Shown here in pieces: positions 1 through 7,863 of a stretch of 64,000 nt of DNA. The translations under genes were made by a program, and so were the position numbers. The DNA comes from Brevundimonas subvibrioides ATCC 15264. GTDB taxonomy: Bacteria > Pseudomonadota > Alphaproteobacteria > Caulobacterales > Caulobacteraceae. The notes beneath the pieces were generated by a model, which was not told where the DNA came from, made no database searches, and saw only the letters and a program-made list of their open reading frames with translations. The stretch lies in assembly GCF_000144605.1 (NCBI RefSeq), contig NC_014375.1, positions 1,364,001-1,428,000 of the forward strand. The letters run 5' to 3'. Positions within the stretch are counted from its first letter, which is position 1; every line of letters starts with the position of its first letter.

Positions 1-411
1 AACCCTCCGTTCGCCAAGGCCGAAGCCTTCGTCCAGCGTGGTCTGCAGGTGGCGCGACGGGGCGTCGCCGTGCTTTGCCGTCTGGCGTTCACTGAGAGTG
101 TTGGCCGATACCCGCTGATGCTGCGCAAGGCGGTCACCGCCCCGTTCGCCGAGCGGGTCCCGATGCAGCTGGGCAGCTGGGACCCCGACCTGTCCTCGGC
201 GACCGCCTATGCCTGGTTCGTCTGGATGCATCCTGTCGCGCTGGCGGACAGCCCGTTCCGCCACGCGATCGAGGCCGCCTGGGCGATGGACGCGACCCTC
301 GAGCGGCTCATCCCGCCGGGAACATGCGATCGGCTTTCGCGCCCCCACGATCGTGAGACGTTCGCCGGCGAGGCTCCGTCGGCCCAGCTTGAATTGGCGG
401 GGCTGAGCTGA
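1..411 (+). CDS. DNA methyltransferase, C-terminal part (partial at left edge)
   Basis: The reading frame is open from the first base and begins with Asn-Pro-Pro-Phe, the catalytic motif IV of N6-adenine and N4-cytosine DNA methyltransferases. It is followed by a helix rich in Ala and Arg and a beta-strand-like segment (VAVLCRLAF), as in the phage class that starts NPPF near the middle of the protein. About 136 codons are visible; the SAM-binding motif I must lie upstream, outside the window. The stop codon overlaps the start of the next gene (TGATG), so it belongs to the early phage operon. Its likely role is methylation of phage DNA, perhaps against restriction. The family is fairly sure; the target base and specificity cannot be read from this fragment. 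Confidence 0.75.
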   Translation, partial: NPPFAKAEAFVQRGLQVARRGVAVLCRLAFTESVGRYPLMLRKAVTAPFAERVPMQLGSWDPDLSSATAYAWFVWMHPVALADSPFRHAIEAAWAMDATLERLIPPGTCDRLSRPHDRETFAGEAPSAQLELAGLS

Positions 412-803
412 TGGTCGCGTATTCGTTCAAGGCGCGGTTCGGACCTCTGATCCGGTCGGGCGTGAAGACGCAGACGGTGCGGGCCGACCGCAAGCGGCAT
501 GCGCGGGCCGGGGAGACGCTGCAGCTCTACACCGGCATGCGGACGCGGTCGTGCAAGCTGCTGGCCACGGCGACCTGCCTGAAGGTGTCGACGATCCGCT
601 TCCGGTTCGGTGAGGATCCGTCGATCGATCTGCATGGTATCGGGGTGACGACCTGTCCCGGCGGCCTTGATCACTTTGCGCGATCCGACGGGTTCGCGGA
701 CTGGGGTGACCTGGCTGCGTTCTGGGCCAAGGAGCATCCCGGTCTCGATGCCTTTGAGGGCATCCTGATCCAGTGGACGGCCGACAGCCTGGTGATGGAT
801 TGA
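411..803 (+). CDS. ASCH-domain-like phage protein
   Basis: This 130-residue protein opens with a strand-rich segment followed by SGVKTQTVRADRK and then GETLQLYTGMRT, the pattern of the small ASCH/PUA-like beta-barrel proteins common in phage early regions. ASCH domains are thought to bind RNA or modified nucleotides; the exact function of the phage versions is unknown. The ATG overlaps the preceding stop, and the stop at 801-803 overlaps the ATG of the primase, so translation is probably coupled through all three genes. No membrane segment or signal peptide is present. Confidence 0.7.
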   Translation: MVAYSFKARFGPLIRSGVKTQTVRADRKRHARAGETLQLYTGMRTRSCKLLATATCLKVSTIRFRFGEDPSIDLHGIGVTTCPGGLDHFARSDGFADWGDLAAFWAKEHPGLDAFEGILIQWTADSLVMD

Positions 804-2044
804 TGGACGCCAGCCTGTTCGATCGCGCCAGCGCCGCCGTGTCCTGCGAAGACGTGGCGGAACGGGGCGGGCGCACGGTGCTGCGCAAGGGGCGCGGCGT
901 GTGTCCGCTGAACGGCTGCGGCGCGAACTCGAAGGCTCAGCCCTTCGCGGTGCTGGACAGCGGCCGCCGCTGGAAGTGCTGGTCCTGCGATCCCAAGGGT
1001 GGCGACGTCGTCGATCTGGAGCATCGTCTGTATTCCAGCGGCTCTGATACTTTGGCCGATGCTGCCCGGCGTCTGGTCGGCGGGGTGGCCCAGGAAGAGA
1101 GCGCGGAAAGCCGCGAGCGTCGATCGAAGGCACGCGCACAGGCCGAAGAAGAGGCCATGGCCGATGCGGCCTGGAAGACGGAGCTGGCGCGGAGCCTGTG
1201 GCGGGAAGCCGGGGCGGCGCTGGGATCTCCGGCGCAGACCTATCTCGAGGCGCGGGCGATCCGCGGGCCAGTGGCGGCGCGGGCCCTGGCCCTGCTGAGG
1301 TTCCACCCCGCCGCCTATCACAGCGGCGACCCGACGCACGGCGTGCGCCTGCCTGCGATGATCGGTCTGATCATGACCGAGTTCGGTCCGACAGGCGGCG
1401 TGCACGTCACCTATCTGAGCCCAGACGGGAAGCGGAAGACGCACCGGGACCCCGCCAAGCGCATGTGGGGTCCGCAGGGCGTCCGCGTCGCGGTCGGCGA
1501 CGACACCATGTCCGTGCCCGGCGGGATCTGGCTGACGCGCCCGGACGCGCCCGGTCCTCTGGTGGTCGCGGAGGGGATCGAAAACGCCCTGTCACGGGCG
1601 ATGCTGCTGGCCGGTGATCTAAGTCTGCCTGTGCGAGCCGCGGCCGCAGGGTCGCTAGACCGGCTGGCCGGGTTCGAGGTGACCGATCCGAAGACGGGCG
1701 CGCGGGACGTCTGGTCGGTGACGCCTGACCCGCTGCGCCCGCCCTTCACCTGGCCGGAAGATCCGGCCCACCCGTTCGGCCTGGTCGAGGTCGCGACCGA
1801 CGGGGACATGAGCCCGGTCAAGGTCAAGGGCTGGGCCGGAAAGAAAAAGACCAAGCTGACGACGTTCGAGCGGCATTCGGCCGAACGGGCGCGGGTGTGT
1901 GGTGCCCTGGGGGTCGCAGGCTGGCGTCGGCGGTTGGCCCCGGACAGCGGGACGGTCGTCAAGGCGACGCGGTCGCCGCTGGGGCTGGATTTCAATGATG
2001 TGCTGAAGGCGACGGCCTCGGGCGAGACGGGGGCGATGGCGTGA
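803..2044 (+). CDS. phage DNA primase (zinc finger plus Toprim)
   Basis: 413 residues if started at the ATG at 803, which overlaps the upstream TGA; an in-frame start at 773 would overlap the previous gene by 31 bases and is less likely. Four cysteines (about C34, C39, C59, C62) form a CHC2-type zinc ribbon, as in DnaG-like and P4-like primases. A Toprim-like segment lies near residues 250-262 (VVAEGIENAL, with the expected glutamate). The C-terminus ends LDFNDVLKA, typical of Toprim primases of temperate phages. It should make RNA primers for phage replication with the helicase encoded directly downstream, whose start codon overlaps this stop. A 13-bp palindrome of the phage repeat family lies at 1335-1347 inside the gene. 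Confidence 0.85.
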   Translation: MDASLFDRASAAVSCEDVAERGGRTVLRKGRGVCPLNGCGANSKAQPFAVLDSGRRWKCWSCDPKGGDVVDLEHRLYSSGSDTLADAARRLVGGVAQEESAESRERRSKARAQAEEEAMADAAWKTELARSLWREAGAALGSPAQTYLEARAIRGPVAARALALLRFHPAAYHSGDPTHGVRLPAMIGLIMTEFGPTGGVHVTYLSPDGKRKTHRDPAKRMWGPQGVRVAVGDDTMSVPGGIWLTRPDAPGPLVVAEGIENALSRAMLLAGDLSLPVRAAAAGSLDRLAGFEVTDPKTGARDVWSVTPDPLRPPFTWPEDPAHPFGLVEVATDGDMSPVKVKGWAGKKKTKLTTFERHSAERARVCGALGVAGWRRRLAPDSGTVVKATRSPLGLDFNDVLKATASGETGAMA

Positions 2045-3885
2045 GCGAATCCTATGACATGCCGGATGCGGATCCGGACACCGAGCTGAAGGCCGGTTCG
2101 CTGTGGGTCGAGGTGGATCCGGCGACCTCGCCCGTGATCCCCCTGGGCTTCTATGGCGGCAAGGTCGTCTTCGCCCTGCCTGAGGGCGAGCTGCGCGAGG
2201 AGCCGGCGGCGAAGATCCCGGCGATGCTGAAGACCGACCTGTACGTCTCCAAGGCCGGGCGACAGTTCCTGATCCACTGGCGCGACAGCGAGGGTAGGTT
2301 TCAGCGGGACTTTGCGGCCCAGTGGTTCGTGAACGCCTGTCGCGAAGCCGGGCGATGGGACGACAACCGGCCGAAGCGTGGATACGGCGTCTGGCCCAGC
2401 GCAGAGGGGCCGATCGTCCACGCCGGCGACGCGGTCGGCCGGGCCCCGTTCCGAAAGGACGACTGGAAGCCGGTCGCGACGGCGCTGCGCGAAACCGGAT
2501 CGGGACCCATCTGGCTTTTGCGGCCCCCGGTCCCCCGCCCGGGCAAGCCCGCGACGGTCGCGGACGGCGAGACCCTGAGGGGCCATCTGGACCGGTGGGC
2601 CTTCGCGCCCATGGGGTCTGGCGGGTTGTCGGAGGCCGACGTCCTGATGGGCTGGCAGGGGGTCGCGCTGCTGGGCGGGGTGCCGAGTTTCCGACCGCAT
2701 ATCTCGGTCAGCGGCGGGGCAGGGACGGGCAAGACGACCCTGTCGCGCCTGATGCAGGCAGCGGGGAGCGCCAATGCCGGCGAGTTGCTCGACACCTTCA
2801 CCGAGGCGGGGATCAAGAACAGCCTGACCGGGGAGGCGAGGGGCCTCTACATGGACGAGGCCGAGCCCAGTCCGGACGGACAGGGGCCGGTCGAGCGGGT
2901 CATGGAAGTGCTACGCCGGATGTCGACCGGCGACGGGTCGTCGGGGCGCAAGGGCGACGTCGGCGGCAGGACCGTCGCGACCACGGCCGTGGGCTGCGCC
3001 TATCTGGCCAGCATCTTCCCGGTGGCCTTAGGCGACGCCATGGCCACCCGTATGGTCGAGGTCCGGTTGAGGCCGCTGGGCAAGGCGAAGGGCGGCGCGG
3101 ACGGCGACTTAAGCGCCGCCATCGACTGGGCGCGGGAGGCGTCGCCCGCTTTGCTGGCGCGCGCCGTGCGCCTGGCTGATCGCTTCAAGGCCGATGCCGG
3201 GATGCTGAAGACGGCGTTGGGCGAGGGTGGCTCGCTGCCGCGCGCGGCCGACTTGATCGCGGCCCTGGCGGCCGGGCGAAGGCTTCTGCTTAGCGACGAG
3301 GCTCTGTCGCTCGAGGGGGCGCGAGACGAGGTGCGCCTGTGGTCAGCACTGATCCAGGGGCGGGAGGAGACGTCGTCGGCGCAGAACCCGGGGCAGGGCT
3401 GTATCTCGCGGATCTGGGCCATGAACTCTGGGCAGCATGTCAAAGATCGACACCTGACGATCGGGGAGATGATCGAAGAAGAGGCAACCTCTCCGGGGTA
3501 TCACGACAAGGTCCTGAAGACGTTCGGGCTGATCGTCGAGAATGGGCATGCGAATGCCGAGCGGCCGGGGCCGTGGTTACTGATCTCGACCAATCATCCC
3601 GCCCTCGTGAAGGGGCTGGCGGGGACCCAGTACGCCAACTGGCGCGGGGTGCTCGAGCACCTGGCCGACTTGGGCGACGCCTATGCGCCACGACATCTGC
3701 CGACGGCCAAGCGGTTCGGGCTTCACCAGAGCCGCGCGATCGCCGTCCCCCTGACCCCCTGGTTAGGGAAGCCCGTCGCCGTGGGGGTGGACCCCAGGGC
3801 TGCGTCCCCCTTCGACGAACCCGATTGGGACGCCCGGTTCGGCCCTGCGTCCCGTCCTGCGTCCCATGAGGAAAGCCATGACTGA
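2041..3885 (+). CDS. phage replicative helicase-like P-loop NTPase
   Basis: 614 residues from a GTG start that overlaps the primase stop by four bases. Residues about 226-235 (GGAGTGKTTL) are a Walker A loop, and LYMDEAE near residue 270 is a good Walker B. The N-terminal third resembles the accessory domain of DUF927-type phage helicases. The C-terminal region (CISRIWAMN to TNHP) is of a type found in such proteins, but I cannot assign it. Together with the upstream primase this makes a two-gene replication module. The last about 80 bases of the gene carry several copies of the GGGACG/CGTCCC repeat described separately. ATPase function is confident; the helicase assignment comes from context. 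Confidence 0.75.
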   Translation: MSESYDMPDADPDTELKAGSLWVEVDPATSPVIPLGFYGGKVVFALPEGELREEPAAKIPAMLKTDLYVSKAGRQFLIHWRDSEGRFQRDFAAQWFVNACREAGRWDDNRPKRGYGVWPSAEGPIVHAGDAVGRAPFRKDDWKPVATALRETGSGPIWLLRPPVPRPGKPATVADGETLRGHLDRWAFAPMGSGGLSEADVLMGWQGVALLGGVPSFRPHISVSGGAGTGKTTLSRLMQAAGSANAGELLDTFTEAGIKNSLTGEARGLYMDEAEPSPDGQGPVERVMEVLRRMSTGDGSSGRKGDVGGRTVATTAVGCAYLASIFPVALGDAMATRMVEVRLRPLGKAKGGADGDLSAAIDWAREASPALLARAVRLADRFKADAGMLKTALGEGGSLPRAADLIAALAAGRRLLLSDEALSLEGARDEVRLWSALIQGREETSSAQNPGQGCISRIWAMNSGQHVKDRHLTIGEMIEEEATSPGYHDKVLKTFGLIVENGHANAERPGPWLLISTNHPALVKGLAGTQYANWRGVLEHLADLGDAYAPRHLPTAKRFGLHQSRAIAVPLTPWLGKPVAVGVDPRAASPFDEPDWDARFGPASRPASHEESHD

Positions 3886-4078
3886 CGGGGCTTTCAGGGT
3901 GATTCGGGACGATGGGACGGTTGGGACGCTTGATCCGCCGCCCTCCTGTGCAGGCGCGCACCCGTGGATGCACATGACGCCACAGGTGCATCCCATGCGT
4001 CCCACGCGTCCCACTCTCTCTTTTTCTCAAGTGAACCAAAGAAATAACCGGGACGCCAAACCGGGACAGGGCGGGACG
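3803..4078. repeat. cluster of GGGACG / CGTCCC repeats, candidate phage replication origin
   Basis: GGGACG occurs at 3827, 3906, 3914, 3923, 4050 and 4073, and its complement CGTCCC at 3803, 3848, 3860, 3998 and 4007: eleven copies in 276 bases. Chance would give fewer than one at this base composition. The three direct copies at 3906-3928 are spaced 8-9 bases, and the two inverted copies at 3998-4012 are spaced 9. Between the inverted copies and the next direct copy lies an AT-rich stretch (about 4014-4048) that could melt. The cluster sits immediately after the primase and helicase genes. Iteron-type origins have this layout, but no initiator protein is identified, so the role is inferred. 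Confidence 0.5.
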
Positions 4079-4128
4079 GCGCGCTCTGGCCTGACTGGGC
4101 GGACCCTTGCCCTGAAAGGACCCCGCCT

Positions 4129-4695
4129 GTGACCGCCCTCATGGTCGAAGACACGAAGCCCGCCGCGCCCTGGTTCGTGGTGATCACTCACGTGAACCAG
4201 GAGAAGCTGGCCAAGTACCAGCTCGAGCGCCAGGGCCATGCGGTCTACATGCCGATGGTGCCGCCGTCGCCTCGCGCCCGCATGCGCAACGGGGTGCCGC
4301 CTTCGGTCCGGCCCATGATCCCGCGCTACCTGTTCGTCCAGGTCGACTTGGACCAGCCGGGCTGGCCTGCGATCTATTCGACGTTCGGCGTGAGCGAGGT
4401 CATCTCGTCGGGCACTGGTGAAGGGCGTCGGCCTCGGGCGATCCCGACCCGCTTCATCGAAGAGATCCGCGCGCGGGAGGTCAATGGCCTGGTGATCCTG
4501 CCGGAAGCGCGCAAGGCCGGGCCTGCGCCCGTGGCCTGCCGGTTCAAGAAGGGCGACAAGCTGCGCTGGCATGGCCCGACCGCCGACTACGAGGTGGTGT
4601 TCCAGCAGATGGTTGACGGGAATCGTGCGGAGGTCGTATTCACGCTCATGGGCGTTGATTCGCGCCAGGTGATTTCGCTGCCGTCAGACGACTGA
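4129..4695 (+). CDS. NusG/RfaH-like phage transcription antiterminator
   Basis: 188 residues from a GTG. The N-terminus (PWFVVITHVNQEKLAKYQLE) is the characteristic NGN domain opening of NusG, with a Trp-Phe/Tyr-Val strand and a helix carrying Glu-Lys. It continues through YMPMVPP and PRYLFVQVD, both NGN landmarks. A KOW-like segment follows near residues 140-180 (FKKGDKLRW). Specialised NusG paralogues such as RfaH bind RNA polymerase and suppress termination. The gene lies between the replication genes and the late head genes, and a hairpin terminator follows it at 4736-4770, so it could let polymerase read into the late operon. The family is clear; the target is inferred. Confidence 0.8.
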   Translation: MTALMVEDTKPAAPWFVVITHVNQEKLAKYQLERQGHAVYMPMVPPSPRARMRNGVPPSVRPMIPRYLFVQVDLDQPGWPAIYSTFGVSEVISSGTGEGRRPRAIPTRFIEEIRAREVNGLVILPEARKAGPAPVACRFKKGDKLRWHGPTADYEVVFQQMVDGNRAEVVFTLMGVDSRQVISLPSDD

Positions 4696-4735
4696 CGCGC
4701 AGTGCGGTAGCCATCCAGCCCCAGCCATTCTTGAG

Positions 4736-4770
4736 AAGCCCGCCAGCCTCGCGCTCGGCGGGTTTGTCTT
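4736..4770 (+). terminator. Rho-independent terminator after the NusG-like gene
   Basis: A 9-bp stem (4736-4744 AAGCCCGCC with 4757-4765 GGCGGGTTT, one G-T pair) and a 12-base loop are followed by a T-rich run (TTTGTCTTT). It closes the early operon 41 bases after the NusG-like stop and precedes the terminase genes. The remaining leader up to 4920 contains no convincing gene; a late promoter may lie there, but I could not single out -35 and -10 boxes. Confidence 0.7.
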
Positions 4771-4920
4771 TACCTATCAGTAGCTTGCGAAGCCACGGGT
4801 CCTTCCGGGGGGTCGCTTCCGTATACGGCAACTCTGGGCGTGTACGTTCAAAAATCAGCCTAATCCTGCGGCGTAGCACGGACCGCGCACGGTTAGACTT
4901 CATCGCACGGAACTGCATGC

Positions 4921-5553
4921 ATGAGCGCACGGAACGCGCCCCGTCAGGGGTGGGTGACCGTCGTCGCAGCTGCGGCGGCGCTGACCGAGGCAGGAGATCG
5001 GATCGATGCGTCGAACGTGTCGCGATATCTGGCCCGCAACCCTGACATTGGGCAGGAGAAGGTCGGAAAGTTTCGCTACGTCGATCTGGTCGCACTGAAG
5101 GCGCACCGGAACACGTCGCTGTACGTCGCGGACAAGCGCCAAGCGCGCGACCTCGATGCGCCCGAGCACGTTCCGCTCGGTCGCGCCGTCGTCCAGATGG
5201 CGGATCTTGAGGAAGATGCCCCCGTGTCGGGTGGCTCGGCCATCGCGAACGCAAACCTCGAGCTCAAGCAGATCGAACTGCGCAAGCGGCTTCGCGAGGA
5301 AGCCCTCGAGACCGGCGCGCTGGTGCACGCCGAGGAGGTCCGGACGATCTGCACCGGCATGCTGGAAGCCTACGCCGCCGAGCTGGCGCGTCAGGAGGGC
5401 CAGCTGACCGCGAAACTGGGCCGGGAAATCGGCATGCAGATCCGCAAGGCCCATCGGGCGGCACGCATGGCCGCCGTCAACCGCATGATCGAGGCTGCAG
5501 GCCAGCAAATGGACCCCGGTCCGTCCGTCGACGAAGACGTCCAGGCCGCCTGA
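4921..5553 (+). CDS. terminase small subunit
   Basis: 210 residues. The N-terminal part (about residues 15-60, ending ARNPDIGQEKVGKFRYVDL) looks like the winged-helix/MerR-like DNA-binding domain of Nu1-type terminase small subunits. A long charged helical region follows (residues 85-190), suited to oligomerisation and contact with the large subunit. Gene order supports the call: it lies directly before the GpA-type large subunit, two bases apart. Its job is to recognise the packaging site and direct the large subunit to cut phage DNA. Confidence 0.75.
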   Translation: MSARNAPRQGWVTVVAAAAALTEAGDRIDASNVSRYLARNPDIGQEKVGKFRYVDLVALKAHRNTSLYVADKRQARDLDAPEHVPLGRAVVQMADLEEDAPVSGGSAIANANLELKQIELRKRLREEALETGALVHAEEVRTICTGMLEAYAAELARQEGQLTAKLGREIGMQIRKAHRAARMAAVNRMIEAAGQQMDPGPSVDEDVQAA

Positions 5554-5555
5554 CC

Positions 5556-7643
5556 ATGTTCGCGTCGCCACTCTCGGCGGCCGCCTTGCTGGTGGTCGCC
5601 TCGGTCGCCCAAGACTTCGCGCCGCCGGCCGATGTCAGCATCTCGGAATGGGTCGAGCAGGGGCATGTGATGCTCTCGGCCAGGACCGGCTCCCCGCTGG
5701 CTCAGAATGGCCCCGTGCCGTTCGGCTTCGACGGCGTCGAATACTTGCGGGAGCCGCTGGACCGGCTTCACCCAGACGATCCCTGCACGCGCGTGGCGGT
5801 CAGGGGAGGGGCCCAGTCGGCCAAGTCCTCGATCGGGCAACTGTGGATCGCCTGGTCGATCGTGAACCGTCCGGCACCCTTCGCCATCGGCCTGCCGTCG
5901 GCGGCCGAGATTCCGAAATACGACGACGCCAAGCTTGCGCCGATCATTGAGGACAGCCCGGAGCTGCGCCGCCGCGTGAAGCCGGTCTCGACCAAATCGA
6001 GCGAAGGCTCGAGCATGCGAAAGAAACGGCTGATGACAGGGGCGACGATCGCCCTGTTCAACCTGGCCTCGCCCAAAGAGCTTCAGATGATCTCGGCGGG
6101 CAACCTGGTCCTCGAGGAAGTCGGGAACGCCCTGAAGGAAGTCGGCACCCGCGGCGCTCCGGTCAAACAAGCCCGCGAACGCCAGGCGGCTTATTCGGTC
6201 CTGGGCTCCAAAGAGGCCATGCTTTCCACCCCGGCCGAGCTGGGCGACTGCGAAATCACCAAGGCCGAGGAGGCAGGCGACCGCCGGCGCTTCTATGGCG
6301 AATGCCAGCAGTGTTTCGGCCACTTCAATCTGACGCCCGAGGGTTTCAAGACCGGCGACCGGGCAGGGACCCCGCACCACTTCGTCTGTCCGCCAGAGGG
6401 CGGCGGCTGCGGCGGCGTCCTGGAAGAGGCGGACATGCCCGCCTTCCGCAAGGCCGGGTTCTGGCTGCCGACGTTCCCGTCGGACGATCCGGATAACCCC
6501 GCGCCCGCAGCGTTCGTCACGCGAGAGGCGCTGGACCGCTGGCTGCTGCCGTCGGACGATGGTCGTTACCGGGTGTCGTCGCGGGACTGCGAGGGCCGCG
6601 AGCCCAGCTACTACATCTGGCAGGCCATGTGCGGCCTCATCAGCTGGTCGAAGATCGCGGGCACGATCGCCGATGCGAAGACGCCGGCCGACCTGAAGGC
6701 GCTAGAGCAGCAGGTCTACGGTCGTGCCTGGGATCCGTCAGTCGAGGCCATGGCCTGGGAGGATCTGCACCGGATCCGCGAGGATTACGACCTCGGGACC
6801 GTCCCAACTCGCGCGGGGGTCCTGACCGGCTTCTGCGACGTCCAGGGCGGCTACCTCGAATGGGGCGTGATCGGCTGGGGCCCCGGCGCGGAATGGTGGG
6901 TGGTCGATCGCGGCATCGTCGAAGGCGACACCTCCGGTGATCTGGTCTGGCAGGCCTTGGACGTCATCACCCGCAAAACCTATCCGCATCAGGATGGCGG
7001 CGAGCTGGACGTTGAGTGGGGCGTCGATACCGGGTTCAGGACCCAAAAAGTCTATGCCTTCTGCCGCGGGCGGCCGAACGTCAAGGCGATGGACGGCCAG
7101 CCAGGCTGGAAGAAGCCGGCGCTCGGCAAGCCCAAGCCGCAACGCGTGATCGAGAACGGGCGGGTCAAGGGCAGGGTCAAACTTTATCCGACCGGCACCT
7201 GGGAGCTGAAGGCCGCTTTGGCCTGGTCGCTCAAGATTTCGGTCGAGGCCGGTTACGCCACGCCGCTGTCGGGTCGGGGTCATTGGTCCCAGAACGAGAC
7301 CGAAGCCTGGGCCATGCAGATCACGGCCGAGGGTCTGGCCGAGGAGAAGGACAAGCGCACGGGCGAAACGAAGCGCTGGTGGAAAAAGCTGCGCGAACGC
7401 AACGAGTGGGTCGACATCTGGGTCGGATGCCGAGCCCTTGCCTTCAACCTCGGCGTGGGCGTTCCGAGGAAAGATGGAACTGGCGAGGCCTGCGACTGGG
7501 AGGCCCTCTCCACGAACCGCGCCCCGCAGAGCAACCAGGCAGACATCTTCGCGGCAAGTCCCCGACCGGCGCACGCCGTGCGCCCTGAAGAAGCCGAGCC
7601 GCCCGCTGATCTGGGCTGGCATTCCATGCGGAAGGTTTTGTGA
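5556..7643 (+). CDS. terminase large subunit, GpA family
   Basis: 695 residues, the usual length of lambda GpA-like packaging motors. A deviant Walker A (GGAQSAKSS, about residues 84-92) and the following YDDAKLAPIIEDSP segment are typical of GpA ATPase domains. A zinc-ribbon-like insert with CQQC and a paired CPPEGGGC lies near residues 250-285. The nuclease half contains acidic positions such as GFCDVQGGYLEW (about residue 428) and VEWGVDTG. It pumps DNA into proheads and cuts it at cos-like ends. One copy of the phage palindrome (7568-7584) is embedded in the coding sequence near the C-terminus, where it encodes RPAHAVRP. The stop overlaps the gpW start. Confidence 0.9.
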   Translation: MFASPLSAAALLVVASVAQDFAPPADVSISEWVEQGHVMLSARTGSPLAQNGPVPFGFDGVEYLREPLDRLHPDDPCTRVAVRGGAQSAKSSIGQLWIAWSIVNRPAPFAIGLPSAAEIPKYDDAKLAPIIEDSPELRRRVKPVSTKSSEGSSMRKKRLMTGATIALFNLASPKELQMISAGNLVLEEVGNALKEVGTRGAPVKQARERQAAYSVLGSKEAMLSTPAELGDCEITKAEEAGDRRRFYGECQQCFGHFNLTPEGFKTGDRAGTPHHFVCPPEGGGCGGVLEEADMPAFRKAGFWLPTFPSDDPDNPAPAAFVTREALDRWLLPSDDGRYRVSSRDCEGREPSYYIWQAMCGLISWSKIAGTIADAKTPADLKALEQQVYGRAWDPSVEAMAWEDLHRIREDYDLGTVPTRAGVLTGFCDVQGGYLEWGVIGWGPGAEWWVVDRGIVEGDTSGDLVWQALDVITRKTYPHQDGGELDVEWGVDTGFRTQKVYAFCRGRPNVKAMDGQPGWKKPALGKPKPQRVIENGRVKGRVKLYPTGTWELKAALAWSLKISVEAGYATPLSGRGHWSQNETEAWAMQITAEGLAEEKDKRTGETKRWWKKLRERNEWVDIWVGCRALAFNLGVGVPRKDGTGEACDWEALSTNRAPQSNQADIFAASPRPAHAVRPEEAEPPADLGWHSMRKVL
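7568..7584. repeat. phage palindrome copy 1 (GGCGCAC-GCC-GTGCGCC)
   Basis: A perfect 7-bp inverted repeat with a 3-base centre, identical in arms to copies at 12757, 14808 (6 bp), 23408 and 27327. Unlike those, this copy lies inside a gene (terminase large subunit). A shorter relative (CGCAC-GGC-GTGCG) lies at 1335-1347 in the primase gene. Confidence 0.7.
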
Positions 7644-7855
7644 TGGCGCTGACTCCAGAAGAGACGGCTGAGCTCGTGCTCCTCAAGAGCGTCCGTCTGG
7701 ACCTGATCTCGGGACAAAAAGTTTCGAAAGTGACCTCGGGCGGGCGCTCGGTAGAGTTCAACCAGGCCAGTCTGTCACGCGTCGAGGAGACGATCGCCAG
7801 CCTCGAGCGGCGCAGCCGCCGCCGCCGCGGCGGAGCCATCGGCTTCACGTTCTAG
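7643..7855 (+). CDS. head-tail joining protein gpW
   Basis: 70 residues from the ATG at 7643, which overlaps the terminase stop (TGATG); a GTG one codon earlier (7640) is also possible. Sequence and size match gpW of lambda-like phages: two helices, a beta hairpin around SKVTSGGRSVEFNQ, and a basic C-terminus (RRSRRRRGG). gpW stabilises packaged DNA and makes the site to which the neck protein binds. It sits between terminase and portal as in lambda. Confidence 0.88.
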   Translation: MALTPEETAELVLLKSVRLDLISGQKVSKVTSGGRSVEFNQASLSRVEETIASLERRSRRRRGGAIGFTF

Positions 7856-7863
7856 GAGACCGC

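Noticed and set aside
1411..2700. 429-codon reverse ORF opposite primase and helicase
   Set aside because: Antisense shadow; composition is Arg/Pro/Ser-rich, with no domain pattern, and the + strand frames have zinc finger, Toprim and Walker motifs.
3866..4132. 88-codon + strand ORF between helicase and NusG-like genes
   Set aside because: It overlaps the helicase end and runs through the GGGACG repeats; its protein is low in recognisable pattern and rich in repeat-derived Pro, Arg and Thr. Better explained as non-coding origin-type DNA.
4731..5045. 104-codon + strand ORF before the terminase small subunit
   Set aside because: It overlaps the terminator and the terminase start in another frame and lacks a ribosome site or domain pattern.
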